This document shows, piece by piece, positions 21,846 to 33,566 of a stretch of 64,000 nucleotides of DNA. Source of the stretch: Paulinella micropora (Eukaryota; Cercozoa; Imbricatea; Euglyphida; Paulinellidae); the NCBI GenBank assembly GCA_019918135.1, contig WBZZ01003114.1, positions 52,715-116,714 on the forward strand, given 5' to 3'. Below the pieces are notes generated by a model, which did not search any database, was not told the origin of the DNA, and worked only from the letters and a program-made list of their open reading frames with translations. Within the stretch, counting starts at the first letter, position 1. The number at the start of each line of letters is the position of its first letter. The position numbers and the translations under genes are program-made.

Positions 21846-24367
21846 GGAACAGGGGAGGTCAGGTGCATGAACACCAGGGTGGGCGGGCTCAGGGTGTGGG
21901 CACTGGGCTTCATTACTGAATACTGCCGGCTACAATGCTTGTACGTCCAACCCCTAACGCGCGTGCTCGTGGAGGGGCACCGTGACGGGGGCAGTATTGT
22001 TTTTTCCATCTACGAGTCCTTGCTGGCGTCGCTGCACACCGTCGCCAGCACTATTCTCACCCAAACTTCCCTCAGCCATGAAGAAGCGCAGGTAATGCAG
22101 CGCGAAATTATCCCGCGCCTGGACTCTTTTACACGCTGGCACGCAGCTACCGACACGCATATGACGTGCATCAAGACCGTCATTGCTGCCTCGAGCAGGG
22201 GCAAGGCCTGGCTGCGAGCCGTCAGGACCATGGTCCACAACCAAGACCTCGCCGCAGCCCTTAGCTACCCGTACGTGCAACTGCTGGCGCGTTGGGGCCT
22301 TCGGGAGATCCTGCCGGACGGAGACGCCCTGCGCCTGTCGCTAGCGTCCGCGAAACGCCTTGCGGAACAGGGCTTGTTCGATCATATCTACCGGAGGCTG
22401 GCGCAGTTTGTACATTTTGTCAAACCAGCAGCAGTATCCCAGCGGCTTTGGCCTGCTTTTCTTTAGTCTTGACAAGCCCGGCGGGCGCCACGGCGCGTCC
22501 TATCGGGAAGCGCGCGCCTTCATCTATCTCGACTGCATAATCTTCTGTTCGGCCAGCAGTTCAGAACCGCATATCAGGGCGTTGCCACCCATCTCTCCCC
22601 TCACCCCGTAGATGGCGCGGCGGACCGCCCCGCAAGCGCCAGACCGCTGGCTGTAGGCGTCAGACTGTTCATGCACCAGCGCAACCTGCGGTTTGTGACC
22701 CCGCCCGAGCAGGCGCCCGAGTGCCAGCCCCAGCTTAGGCTGAAACACCTTGGGCAGGACGATGATTCAGAAGCACAGGGCACGGATTTGCTGCTGCACG
22801 TGCCGCCGGGGTTCTGCAAGAGCTGGGTGGCCCTGCTGCGCGCTACAGGGGTCTATGATTTAGATAGCAAGCAGAGCGGGGCCCTCATGAATGCGGTCCG
22901 TGGGTCAGGCGCCGCTCTTGACGCCTCGCCGACTCCCTCGCCGATTTCCACGCCTAACAGAAATTCCTGGGACAGCTTGACGGCCAGCACCTCCGAGCCG
23001 CGGCCGCTTGTTACCAACGACAGCGCGGACGGGCCGAACGCTAGCTCACCTACAGAAGAGCATTTGGGCGGCGGGGCCGTGCCGCCCGCCCCGCCCCTCC
23101 CTCCTCCGAGGGCCCCTCCTCCGCGCCGCATTTCCGCCGGGCTAGCTTCGGACACGACGGACGCCCCGCTACACCGGCAACGTACACTGCCACCTTTACC
23201 CAAATTGCATTCAGCAGATTTGGGAACGGGCACGTTAAGCGCTGCCGTCCCTGTGTTGCCTCGCAAGCTACCGCTACCCCCAAAGGCGAACAGCTCAGAG
23301 TTAGAGCACGGCCTTCTGTCGCCGACAAGGCGCCCGCCTCCTCTAGATATAAAAACTTTAAACAGGCCTCACCCACCGGCGCCTGGCACGGCGCCGCCCC
23401 GCCACCCTCCCGATATGCTGTCCGGCGTTGCCAACCCAGTTAAGGGAGAGCCACCCGCTCTGGAAGACGACGTTGCTGACAACCTAGGGCACGATTTCGA
23501 TGGCCCAGCAGAACGCCAGGCCTCACAGTCCCATAACAGGGTCGCGTCAGCACCCCCGTGCTGACCAGCCATCCCAGTTCTCGGTCGTGCTGTCGTCCGT
23601 GCCGCCCTTACTGTGCACGGCCGCGCTGCTCGGCCCCGCCGCGCTGGGCGCCAACTGGCTCGGAAGCTGGGCACCCGAGCTGAAGGTGGCATGGGGCGTC
23701 TGGTGCAAGGTCAGGCCCCGGCTGGCGACGACCGGACACACCACGCCCGCCAGCACACTAGCTTTCCTGCATAAGATAGCGAACGACTCGGAACGGGCGG
23801 AGAGCGACGGCGATAGCGACCTGGAAGAAGAAGAGCGGGACCGCTGCGCCGACTGCGTGCGGCTTGGGGCCAAGCACCAAGAGCTGTCTAACGTGCGGGC
23901 CGAGCTGGCCAAAGAAGAAGCAACCGCGCACGAATTGTCGGGCGACGTGGCCCGTAAGCAGCAGCAACTACAATCGTTGGAGCAGAAGCTGCGCAAATCG
24001 CGGCGCTGTCTGCGCCGGATGCACCAAGGAAAAGTCGTTGCAGCCGGACGACGGGAGGGGCTCCGCCACGGCGATCCGGCTGCTGCGGGCCATTGACCCG
24101 CTGCAGTGGGCCGACGGCGAGGACGTCAGCGCCCTGGCGGCGGCGCTGGCCGCCGCGGACGAGCTGCGACGGAAGCTGGCGAGCGAGCACGAGCGTTTGC
24201 GGCAGCTATGCTGTGTCGTGTGTATGGAGGATCTCGACTCCGGCGAACGGCGGCTGGCGGTGTTGTTCCCGTGCGGCCACGCGCAGCTCTGCACCGAATG
24301 CGCGGCACAGCTCACGGCATGCCCCCTGTGCCGCCGGGCCATCGAACGATACGTAGAACCTGTCTAA
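21846..24367 (+). pseudogene. C-terminal part of a membrane protein with coiled coil and RING finger
   Basis: Coding resumes after the retroelements. In order it has a helical region (21867-22440), a Pro-rich linker (PPAPPLPPPRAPPPRR, near 23075), a hydrophobic candidate membrane segment (PPLLCTAALLGPAALGANWL, near 23600), a Glu/Lys coiled coil (ELSNVRAELAKEEATA, near 23880) and a C3HC4-type RING at 24210-24340 (CCVVCMEDL ... CGHAQLCTEC ... CPLC). RINGs of this type act as E3 ubiquitin ligases. The frame needs steps near 22435 (+1), 22600 (-1), 23540 (+1) and 24040 (+1). With the 16510 signal-peptide part, it would be a transmembrane RING protein. Confidence 0.5.
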
Positions 24368-24648
24368 GACGACCCCAATTTTTTTCTGACAATTAAAAAG
24401 AGTCAGTAGCAATTTTTTTATTATAAAAACTTTTTTTTTATTGTTCGCTTCCGTTTGGAGTACCCAAAAATCAAGCGGACCAAATTTTTAGCGTTGTCCA
24501 TGCAAACTCTGTCCTCGCGTCCCCCCTAAATAGAGCGCAGTACGTGCATCCAGATCCTAAATGTCACAGAAAAAAAAGAAAAGATGCGCTGGTGATCTCA
24601 CTCTCTCTCTCACTGTCTTTTTGCAAATCAAAAGAAAAAATTACTTGA
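24368..24648. other. A/T-rich spacer
   Basis: No gene seen; A/T runs between two convergent genes. Confidence 0.4.
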
Positions 24649-25142
24649 TTAAAAAAACATGTTTACCGGATCGTGCAACGGGGGTTGCGACGGCGGCGGT
24701 TGAGATTGAGACGGAGGCGGCTGTGATTGGGGCGATGTATCTGAGCATTCCCTCGCGTTACTACGAGAGGCGATAGAGCGAGCGAGACCAACGTTTGCGT
24801 TTTCCTGGTGATATTGATTGTACAACCTTTCGGCCTCTTGTTTTGCCTCAATGTCAGTCAGAAAAGACACGAGTGATTGATGTGTTATATTCTGTAGCTT
24901 TTCTTTATCTTCGGCTTGCATCATGACATGCACTTCCCGTCGAAACCCCGCGCCCAAGCATGCCAAAGTGTTAATTGATCGTCCGAAATGTCGCAGCGAC
25001 GTTTTTTTTGTTTTGGAGGCTTGCTGCTCCGCACAGGAGGGGTCGTCTGGGCAGGCCTCCGGGGCCGCGCTTCACTACGCGTAAAGGACCCTCTTCGGAA
25101 AGATTGGTACGACGTTCGGATTATGCAGGCACTGTCTCTCAC
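24649..25142 (-). CDS. Hypothetical basic protein with Gln/Pro tail
   Basis: The ATG at 25142 opens an Arg/Pro-rich segment with a Lys/Arg cluster (KPPKQKKRR) that could be a nuclear signal. A -1 step near 24965 leads into a charged helical region (EDKEKLQNITHQSLV, EAKQEAERLYNQYH) and a Ser/Gln/Pro repeat tail (SQPPPSQSQPPPSQPP). About 164 residues. Family not recognised; a nuclear role is only suggested by the basic cluster. Confidence 0.4.
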
Positions 25143-27158
25143 CCCTGCATGTTCATCCTAGCAGAGAGAGAGAGGGAGAGAGAGAGAGAGAGAGAGAAAA
25201 CAAAAAAGAAGAAGAAAAAAGAATATGCAAGGAGGGTTCTTGTCGTGTGTTTTTTAATTAACAAAAGAAGGCAGGTTTGTACCTTTCTAAAGTCCTCTAG
25301 CGATTTCTTGCTTTTTGAGAAGAAATGGCACAGTACTTGCCAGTGATCGCAAACACTTCTCCCATGTCTTGTGCGTGCGATTTCCTACCGCTGAAAAGAT
25401 TTTGCTGCACCCATTTATAGAGATCTTTTTCTTCGTCCATACCTAGAGGGTTAAGCAAAACAAGTTACTCGCAGGAGACACAGCCGGAAGGCACCTTTAC
25501 GTGTCCATAACGTTTTTTTGAATTTATAGGTATATAAATATTTCTTTGGGGTCCAGGATTTCTTTTCTTTGTATGTGTTTTAAATGATTACTTTAAATCT
25601 TGTTTCAAAGAGCAAGAGTGGCTATATATGTATATATATAAAGGCTCCTCATGAAGGCAGGCAAAAAAAGTGGGGGTGGGGGAAAAAACGCAAGAAAAAG
25701 GGAGAGGGGGGGTGGGGAGGGGAAAGATTTAACAAAATGAAAAAACTCCTGGGATGTTTTTGCTTTTTACGCTGGAATAGTCTTGTTTTTTTTTCTTTGT
25801 TGTTGTTGTTGATGTTGTTATTGTGGATAACAGTGGGCTGCAGGAAGGCAAATGGGGGGGGGGGGGGGAGGAGAAGAGTCGATAAAACACTCATGTGCAA
25901 ACTGAGGAAATCGGCACATAACGCACACTTGAGTCACAACACAAGTCATGCAGATCGCACACACAAAAATCACACAAATCTGCGCCAATCAGATCAGATC
26001 ACACACAAATCATATATATAAACCACATACACCAAATGACGCAAATCAGATCACTCACACGCACACCTAATCACGCAAATCACGATTTTTGATTCATGCA
26101 CAAAACCAGGTTTTTGTTGTGGCTGTATATGATGTTGTGTGATTGTGTGTGTGTGTGATTTTGTGTGTGTGTGATTTTGTGTGTGTATTTGTATGTGTGT
26201 GATTCTGTGTGTGTGTGTATCTGTATGTGTGTGTACTTGTGTGTGTGTATCTGTATGTGTGTACTTGTGTGTGTGTGTGTGTGTGTGCAGGCGTAATCTG
26301 TCCGCGATAGTTTTATGTGTTTGCTTTTGGTGTTTTGCCGCATCGAGCCCAAGGATTTTATGCCGGTAGTCGGTGCCACCGAAGTGCACCCTGCGCAATA
26401 TGATGGGTCTGAGGGGGGGGGGGCCTCTAAAAAAAACCAAAGCTATCCACTTTTCGTGTTGGACGTTTTGGTATAAAATCAGTTTTGTGCTATTGGCAAT
26501 AAGTGTGTACATTATTGTCGGATTGTTTGTATCATCAAGAGTGTGTGTGTGTGTGTGTGTGTGCGATCTATGAGAGTCGTGTGTAACGTGTGCATGTGTG
26601 TGTATGATCTATGAGATTCGTGTGTAACGTGTGCGTGTGTGTGTGTGATCTATGAGATTCGTGTGTAACGTGTGCGTGTGTGTGTGTGTGTGTGTGTCTG
26701 CGGGTGTAACGTGTGCGTGTGTGGGTGTCTGTGTGTGTAACGTTGTGCGTTTGTGTGTGTGTCAGTGTGTAACTTGCGCGTGTGTGGAAGTCTGTGTGTG
26801 TAACGTTGTGCGTGTGTGTGTCTGTGGGTGTAACGTGTGCGTTTGTGGGTGTCTGTGTGTGTAACGTTGTGCGTTTGTGTGTGTGTCTGTGTGTGTAACG
26901 TGCTTTTGTGTGTGTGTCTGTGTGTGTATTCTGTGCATGTTCTCTTGGATTGTGTCGTGCCCCCCGAGTTACAACCAAGCTTGTGTTGCATTAGCTTTTT
27001 TATTTCTCTCTCTCTCTCTCTTTTCCCTCTTTTCTCTCTCTCTCTCTATCTATATATATACATACATATGTATCCTTTGTCTTTGTCGTGTGACTCCAAA
27101 AACAAAAGAAAAAAGTCAGGACATTTGTACATATGTTGTCGAGAATTGTCAAATAGGT
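25143..27158. repeat. 2 kb microsatellite-rich region
   Basis: No gene seen. It contains a GA microsatellite (25163-25197), a G16-like run (about 25854-25868), a TG-rich tract (26140-26290) and a TG minisatellite (about 26540-26930) in which GTGTGTAACGTGTGCG-type units recur about every 35-70 bases, then CT and TA microsatellites (27007-27062). Open frames through it are compositional. Confidence 0.8.
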
Positions 27159-27580
27159 ATGAGTAAAAGAGCACGCACCGACAAGCCAAAGGATGCCAAG
27201 GCCGCCTCAAGCGCCAATAAGATCATGTTAGTCAAGCGCGGCAATGAGGCTGTCAATGAGGCCTGGAGTCGGCAGGGCAAAGAGTTTCGCGTGCACTACG
27301 AGGAAATAGCCGGCTCCGAGGAAAAACGCTTGAAGCTTTGCAAAGAGGTTGCGGAGTGCAGCGAAGACAAGCTTCGCGAACAGAATCACCTGCTTCTGCA
27401 AGCACTGTTGGGTGCAAGCAGAATTGCATAGTCTCACGAGGCAGCCATGGCGTCAATCTGAGAGATCAGCTGCGAGAGTTGCTGCTACTACGACCGCAAA
27501 AACTGTGGAGAACTTAACAATCCCGAAGATGGGGACGAATGTCCATGTGGCTTTGACGAAAAAGAAGCCTCGGACATCTA
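27159..27580 (+). pseudogene. Small basic protein with Cys-rich C-terminus, two in-frame stops
   Basis: The ATG at 27159 opens a basic start (MSKRARTDKPKD) and a charged helical body ending at a TAG (27429-27431). The same frame continues through a TGA (27459-27461) into a clearly protein-like Cys-rich segment (ISCESCCYYDRKNC, then DGDECPCGF) that ends at a TAG at 27580. The C-x2-C-C...C...C-x-C pattern suggests a small zinc-binding domain. Family not recognised. The first stop could be a true end with the Cys-rich part in another exon. Confidence 0.35.
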
Positions 27581-27652
27581 GGAAACAGACACCTGTTTCT
27601 TTGTGTGCCAAACCAAACAAATGTTTTTTGCAACGTTTCTTAATTAAAACCC

Positions 27653-27658
27653 AATAAA
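27653..27658 (+). terminator. AATAAA polyadenylation signal
   Basis: AATAAA between the small plus-strand gene and the convergent F-box/LRR gene that ends at 27701. Confidence 0.4.
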
Positions 27659-27700
27659 TTTCTTACTTCAACCTGAAAGCAAAGAAAAAGGCAGTTTAGC

Positions 27701-29372
27701 TCAGTACAAAATTCTGAACAAGTGTGACAGTGACTTTTTGCTCTGGTGTCCTTCTGAGCCGAATACATGCCTATCTGCACTGAAGTCGCAACCAGGGCGC
27801 GCTCGTCCGAAAGTCTCAATTGCCTCTCTACTTATTTTTTGAGATCTCCAGATATATAGTTTCTGTAATTTTTCCATTTGCAGAAAGTGCCCAAACACGT
27901 CGTCATCAAGCCCGGAACAATTAGTAAAACTTAGGTCTCGCAGGTTTGGTAAGGCTCTCAAATGCACGATAGATAAAGAAGCCAGATTTGCACAGCCCTT
28001 TACGCACAGTTGCTGCAGCTCTGGCACGCGCAACAAGTGCCTGAGTTTCTCTCCGTCGAATCGTGGGCCGCCTGTGAGGCTCAATCTCTGCAAATGGCTC
28101 GGCAGATGAGCAAGTTCATCGCCAGTCAATTTAGAGAGGTCCAGCGAAAGGTCTTGTAGCGCGCCAAGCCCAGACAAATACTTGAACTCGTCGATCGCAC
28201 AGCCGAATAGACGCAGCTTTTGCAGGCAGCCTCCGAGGCCACAGAACTGTTGTAACCCGACAGAGGTAATGCGGTGACAGGAGCCCAGATCTAGGTCTCG
28301 CAACCGTTTCAGTCGTGCCACATCGGCGAGCCCCGCGTCAGTTATGTTTTCGTTGCCCGAAAGATCTAGGACCCGCAGGTCTTGCAGGTCGGAGAGATGC
28401 CGCAGCGCGTCATTGTTAACGTGGCAATTAGAGACGATGAGCTCCTGCAGCTTGATCATGTCCTTGACAAACTGGAGATCAGGTACAGGCAAACAAGCTA
28501 AGTTAAGATATTTAAGCTTATGCAGGCGTGAAAGCCGCGTTAGCCCTGCTATGCGAAGGTCGACGCAGGCATACAAAGACAAATACTCGAGATAGCGAAG
28601 GCTGGACAAGTTCCCCAGGGCAGAGTCAGTGAGCCCTTCGCAGCGATTTAAATTTAGACACCGCAGTTCTTTTAGTGTCGCAATCCAGCTCCAAGATCAC
28701 TCACTGGGGACGCAGCTGTAGGACAGGTCGAGCTGTCGCAGATCGGTCATCTCTTGCAAGACACTGCAAAGATTGGCGTTCAACGCTTCATCTTGCCTAA
28801 AGCTCAAAACCAATGTGTGTGGCTTTTTTTCTTTTCGGTACGGAATGAGTGCTTCCTCGGTAGCGATATGGCAGTTGCTCAGCCAGCTCTTGCACGGAAT
28901 CAACGCGGGTACGTCATTGACATCAGTAAGCGGGGTTATGTCGTAAATGTTGCCCAAGCCCTGCAAGCCGTTGATATTTGCGGCCTCTTTTAGGTCCTGG
29001 TCTGTGACTATGTCAATCAGGATAGTTTGTACGGTAGTCTTATTCTCTTTGATAGTTCGCAGGATCGGGGCGGTCTCGTTCCCGTCGATAGTCAGGCAAG
29101 TGATCTCTTTCCAATCCTTCCATCGAGCCGTGGGGACCTGCGCACGGTCCGAACGCATTCGTAGCGCAGGAAACGACACGGGGCAACCGTTATTTCTGAC
29201 GTCCTTGCAGACAAAAAACCAGACCGCGAACAACCACGACGGATTATCCGACCAGGGCACAGACCAGCTCCCAGACGTCGACGGGCAGGCTCAGAAGAGC
29301 GGGCCGGCTCCGAAGAGCGGTCTGCACTGGCGGACTGTCGAGCCTGATGCGTTTGGGCGGCGGCGTGGACAT
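27701..29372 (-). pseudogene. F-box/LRR protein F, copy B (complete)
   Basis: The ATG at 29372 opens a basic tail (PPPKRIRL), then an F-box broken by a one-base insertion near 29250 (LPVDVWELVCALV / PSWLFAVWFFVCKDV). From about 28830 on there are about 14 LRRs of the Cys-containing F-box type (LRVLDLSGNENITDAGL, LRDLDLGSCHRITSVGL, LQKLRLFGC, LRDLSFTNCSGLDD). A TGA at 28697-28699 lies inside an LRR whose 25-residue spacing stays perfect across it, so the stop replaced a residue. The gene ends at 27701. By family it is an SCF substrate adaptor; whether it is expressed is unknown. Confidence 0.65.
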
Positions 29373-29762
29373 CGCTTTGTCTGCAGTTCCCCTCTCCCCT
29401 TACCTTTTTTTTCTTTTCTTTTCTTTTTTGTTTTTTTCCTTGATGTCTCCTTTCTTTTAATGTCTTTCGATTTCGGAGGTGGCCATTCCTTTTGTCTTGA
29501 CGTTGCCACAAAAGTTTTGGATTGGTTGTGAGGGGTGCGGGGGGTGGGGGGAAGGAAAGCAAAAGTACATTCCTTTTCACGCAGCTGCCGCCACAGGTGA
29601 GGTACCCCCCCCCAACCGCTAAAAATAAGGTCCGGGGAGAGGGCCAGTGCTGACATTTCTTTTTTTTGGTGTGTGTATGTTTGCCGGGACCAACAGTTTG
29701 GGGAGGGAGGGGTGGTGGGGAGGGAGGACGGGAAGGACCGCAAGCAGCTACGAATGAGCACC

Positions 29763-31109
29763 CTAAAAACTTGCAAGGGACTCTTTTTTGCAAGAGTTGC
29801 AAGTCCCTGTTATTTTGCTGATCGAGCGGCGTCCCGCTGAGGCTCAGGCTCGACAGCGCGGGGCTGTCCGCTAGCGCACACAAGTTCGCGACGCCCGCCA
29901 CGTTCTCTAGCGTCAGCTCGCGCAGGCGCGGCGTCGGGCCCATGGCCCACAGGTCGAGCTCAGCTGTACAGTCGGTGATCGTTAACGTCTGCAGCCTGGG
30001 CGCGCTGCCGAAACGCAGCCCGCGCAGACAAAGACAGTCGGACAGCACGACGTCCTCGGCCATAGCCGCAATGTGGTCCAGCTCCTGCAAGAACAACGCC
30101 TTGGTGAAAGTCAGCGCGCGCAGGTTGGGTAAGCAGCCGAAAAGGCGTGAGGAGCGCAGCGCCGCGTTGCAGAGTGTCAGGCTCTCAACCCGCAGCCTGA
30201 CGCTAATGTCTGCGCACGAGTAGTCCAGCATACCGTAAGTGTCGTGCCAGGCCAGGCTCCGTAGCTCGGGCAAACGCGCTAGGCAGGCCAGCAGGTCCGC
30301 CACGTCCCGCGCCTCGACCGCAGAGTACTCGAGGCACAATTCTTGCAGGTGCCTCAGGCGCCGCAGCACGGGCACGGCGGTCCGGCACACGGCACGTGCC
30401 GTGGGGAACCGCAGGCTCCTGAGCTCCGAGAGCTCCACCAGGCCCTCCGGACAGCGGTGCCCCCGGTAGTCGGGCAGCGACAACGCGCGCAGGCGGGGCA
30501 GCAGCCGCAGCAGCGCGTCGACCCCGTCGCGTTGCTGGTACGAGTCCGACAGGTCGAGCTCCGTCAGCGCGGGGAGCTGCACGAGCCAGTCCAGGGCGGG
30601 CAGCTAGCCACACCTAAAGAAGCGAGCCCGGCGCAACCGGACCAACGCGGCTAGCGGCGATAGCACGGCCTCCGCGAAGGCCCGGCAGTACTCGAACGAC
30701 AGCTGCTCCAAACTCGTGAGGCCGGCCAGGGCCCGAATGTCGTCGGCGCACGCCTCTTTCCTCCATGACACCAGCCGCAGCGAGCGAACGCCATGCAGGC
30801 AGTCGGCGCACTCCGCAAGTGTCCCCGAACCCTCGAACGCCGCGGTGTCCACCACCGCCTCGGTAATCGAAGAGCCGCGCGCGCGCAGCGCGAGCAACGC
30901 CGCTTTAGGTGGAAGGCAGGGCAGCACCAGCTCCGTGGGCCACCAACGGTCGGAGCCCCAGAGCCCGCCGCGGCACACTCGTGACAACAGCAATTCCAGG
31001 TGCGGCAGAAAGGCAAGGAGCAGCCGGACCACGTCTGCTGGTAGCTGTTGCTGGCTGGGCGAAAGCGCTCTTTTTTACGCTTTCTGCCCGAGCACCGCGG
31101 GCCGTTCAT
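29763..31109 (-). pseudogene. F-box/LRR protein E, copy B
   Basis: Twin of 1064-2410 with the same basic start, -1 step before the F-box, and in-frame TAG (30604-30606). Differences are few, mainly homopolymer lengths downstream. Shared lesions show that they predate the duplication or reflect a shared property of the gene. Confidence 0.6.
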
Positions 31110-31146
31110 CTATCTACCAGGCTTGCTTGGGTTGGTGTGGGCTGAG

Positions 31147-31187
<41 letters not shown>

Positions 31188-31738
31188 AAGAGAGAGAAAA
31201 GCAAGCATAGAAAAAAAAAGAAAAAGGGACGAGCGGAATAAAAGAGGTACTAGGAAAAGACGCGGGGGGGGGGGGCCGGGGGGTAGAGATCGAACCTCAA
31301 CCCCCCCCCCGGCCCCCCCGCCTGCCCCTAAATTGCACCATACCCTCCCCTTTTTCTTCCCAATGCATTAAAAAATGTTTGCTAGGCTTTTTGTTTCTTT
31401 CTTGGAGTCTCTTTCGGTAGTGCTAGCGTTTAAACAAGAGAAATTAGGAGAATTGTGTAAGATTTTTTCAAGGCAGCACTGCTATGTGTGACAAGAGCTC
31501 AACAGCCGGCCCCCCGGCCGCCAAAATGTGCCGTACCGGCGCATCAGAGACCATAAAGTACAATTCTCTCGGTTCCCTCCCCCCCTCCCTCCCCTTTGTC
31601 CGTGCTTTTTCGTGCCTGATTATTTCTGTTCTTTATTTTTGTTTGGGTTGGCGCTTGCTCGGTCATGCTGAAATGTCTTATGCCACAGCCAAGCCACAGC
31701 AGCGCGCAGCGAACCCCCACAGGTTTAGTTGCTAATTT

Positions 31739-31771
<33 letters not shown>

Positions 31772-31825
31772 GCTGGCTTTTCTTTTTACCTGTCGCCCTT
31801 GCCTTCCTGCTAGGCGTGGCTAGAG

Positions 31826-33167
31826 ATGCTGCCGGCTGATATATGGCCCTGCGTGCTCAGCCGCCTCAAGCTTCCAGACGTTCTGTGCGTGGCCTCTGCC
31901 TCTAAGTCTCTGCGCAGGTTGTTTCTTACAAACAGCGACGTCTGGTCCAGCTTAGAATTCACAAAGAGTTTGAATCTGTTTAACGAAGGCTGCAAGATCA
32001 TGCTCCAGCGTTGGAGGCCAGTGTGGGCAAAAGCGAAAGTGACGTTCTTTCCCTGCCACTTAGAAAGTCCAGAACATGATGTCAAGTTGCTGGCGGGCTA
32101 CACTTTGAGCAACTCGATCTCGCACGCCTAGAGCTTTCGAAAGAGGACATGGTTCGGGTAGACCTAAGCGGCGTGCGCGCCGACTTGTTGATCATTGATC
32201 ATGGACAGCTGAATCTTATAAACTGGCCCACTCAAGTTAGGGCACTGCACTTTCAAGGCGACACAGTCAGCGCCTACCGGTACTTGCGACAAGACAGGAC
32301 AGAGCTGCTTTGCCTACCGGAGCTGCGCGACTGAGCGTCTCCTTCGAGCGCCTGAGGAGAGACCGACGCGACCCAGCATTCGACCAGAAATTGCGCTCCA
32401 AACTAGCCAGTAACCTGGCCAACATGCAGCCCACGTTGAAAAAGCTGTCACTCCATGGCTGCCGTCTAGGCGCAGCTTCGTTGGAGCTTGTGCTGCGAGC
32501 GCTGACTGCTCTGGAAGAGCTCGGCCTAACAGAAGACGCCCACCGCGGCCACGACCTGAGCAGTCACGACCTCAAGGACTGCCCCAGTCTACGGAAACTA
32601 AGACTGCGAGCTCTGAGGCTACAGGGGTTCCCGCACATCAACTTCGATGTGCTCCAACACCTGAACCGCGAGCATCTGCGACTACTGCACCTTGACTATT
32701 GCCTGCGCGGCGAAGAGCGGGGTGATGTCACGCTCCTGGGTGACGCCCCCCAGCTCAGGCAGCTAAGAGTGCGAGATCCGAGATGCGGGTCCCTTCTTGA
32801 TCATCTCCCTACTGGCCTCAAGTTACGAGTGCTGGCGCTAGACAGCCTCTGGTCAGGAAGTGAAGTCGGGCTACAGGTACTGGCCGATTTACGCTGGAAC
32901 AACTTGCAGCTACTGTCGCTGATTGGAAGAGATAACGACGTAATTGCCGGCTTGCAGCAACCAGAGCTGCTGCTCCAGCTACCTAAACTGCAAACCCTGC
33001 TCTTAGACCACCAGGTCACTAGCGAAGAAACATGGAGTACACTAACGTCATGGTTGCAACGAAATCTACACCCAAGGTTAACAAGCGCTGGCCTGGTAGA
33101 TGAATTTAGAGAACAAGTTTGCGACTCGTACTTGGAAAGATCGGCGTCACAGCTGCTTGGAGACTGA
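31826..33167 (+). pseudogene. F-box/LRR protein G, copy B, with extra frameshift
   Basis: Twin of 3129-4471. It shares the -1 step after the F-box and adds its own one-base deletion at about 32330 (GCGACTGAG where copy A has GCGACCTGAG), which gives an immediate stop at 32334. It also has substitutions in the F-box (Tyr to Ser) and nearby, and its polyadenylation signal reads AACAAA. This looks like the copy that is being lost. Confidence 0.7.
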
Positions 33168-33566
33168 CATTGAAAACCAAAAGGAACCGAAACAACAAAA
33201 AACAAAAGCAAATTTAGCATAAACAAATTATTAATTTACCTTTAATTAAAAAAAAAAGTTGTACAACTACGGCGCGACTTTCTTGTCTTCAGGACAGCCC
33301 ACAAAGGGGGTCAGGGTCTTTCATTTTTCAAAGAATTGTTTCTAAACTTGTTGGTAGCGTAAGGGATTTACGGTGGGAAGGGGGGGGGGGCGGTCTTCTC
33401 GATACGCACACATTTCTTTTTCGCTTGTCGGGATATTTTTCACAGCTCTGAACGGGTGCTGAATTAATTTTCTGGCGACCAACCAAAAAAAGAGAAAAAA
33501 AAAGGAGAGGACTGGGGGAGGATATGGAAGCATGGGAAGGGGGGGAAAAGGTGTCAGCCAGGCACC
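33168..33566. other. Duplicated spacer ending at fusion point
   Basis: The same spacer as after 4471 in copy A, up to the fusion point. No gene. Confidence 0.5.

Noticed and set aside
17000-22000. LTRs flanking the copia-like elements
   Set aside because: I looked for matching terminal repeats beside both Gag starts and found none; only short CTCCGA similarity at the outer edges.
26140-26930. CRISPR array
   Set aside because: Units are degenerate TG repeats without unique spacers or associated genes.
26051-26991. Thr/His-rich open frames in the TG/CA tracts
   Set aside because: Products of microsatellites only.
28697-28735. A 36-base GTGAGT...AAAAG intron removing the in-frame TGA of gene F
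   Set aside because: The LRR spacing of about 25 residues is perfect if the segment is coding and breaks if it is removed.
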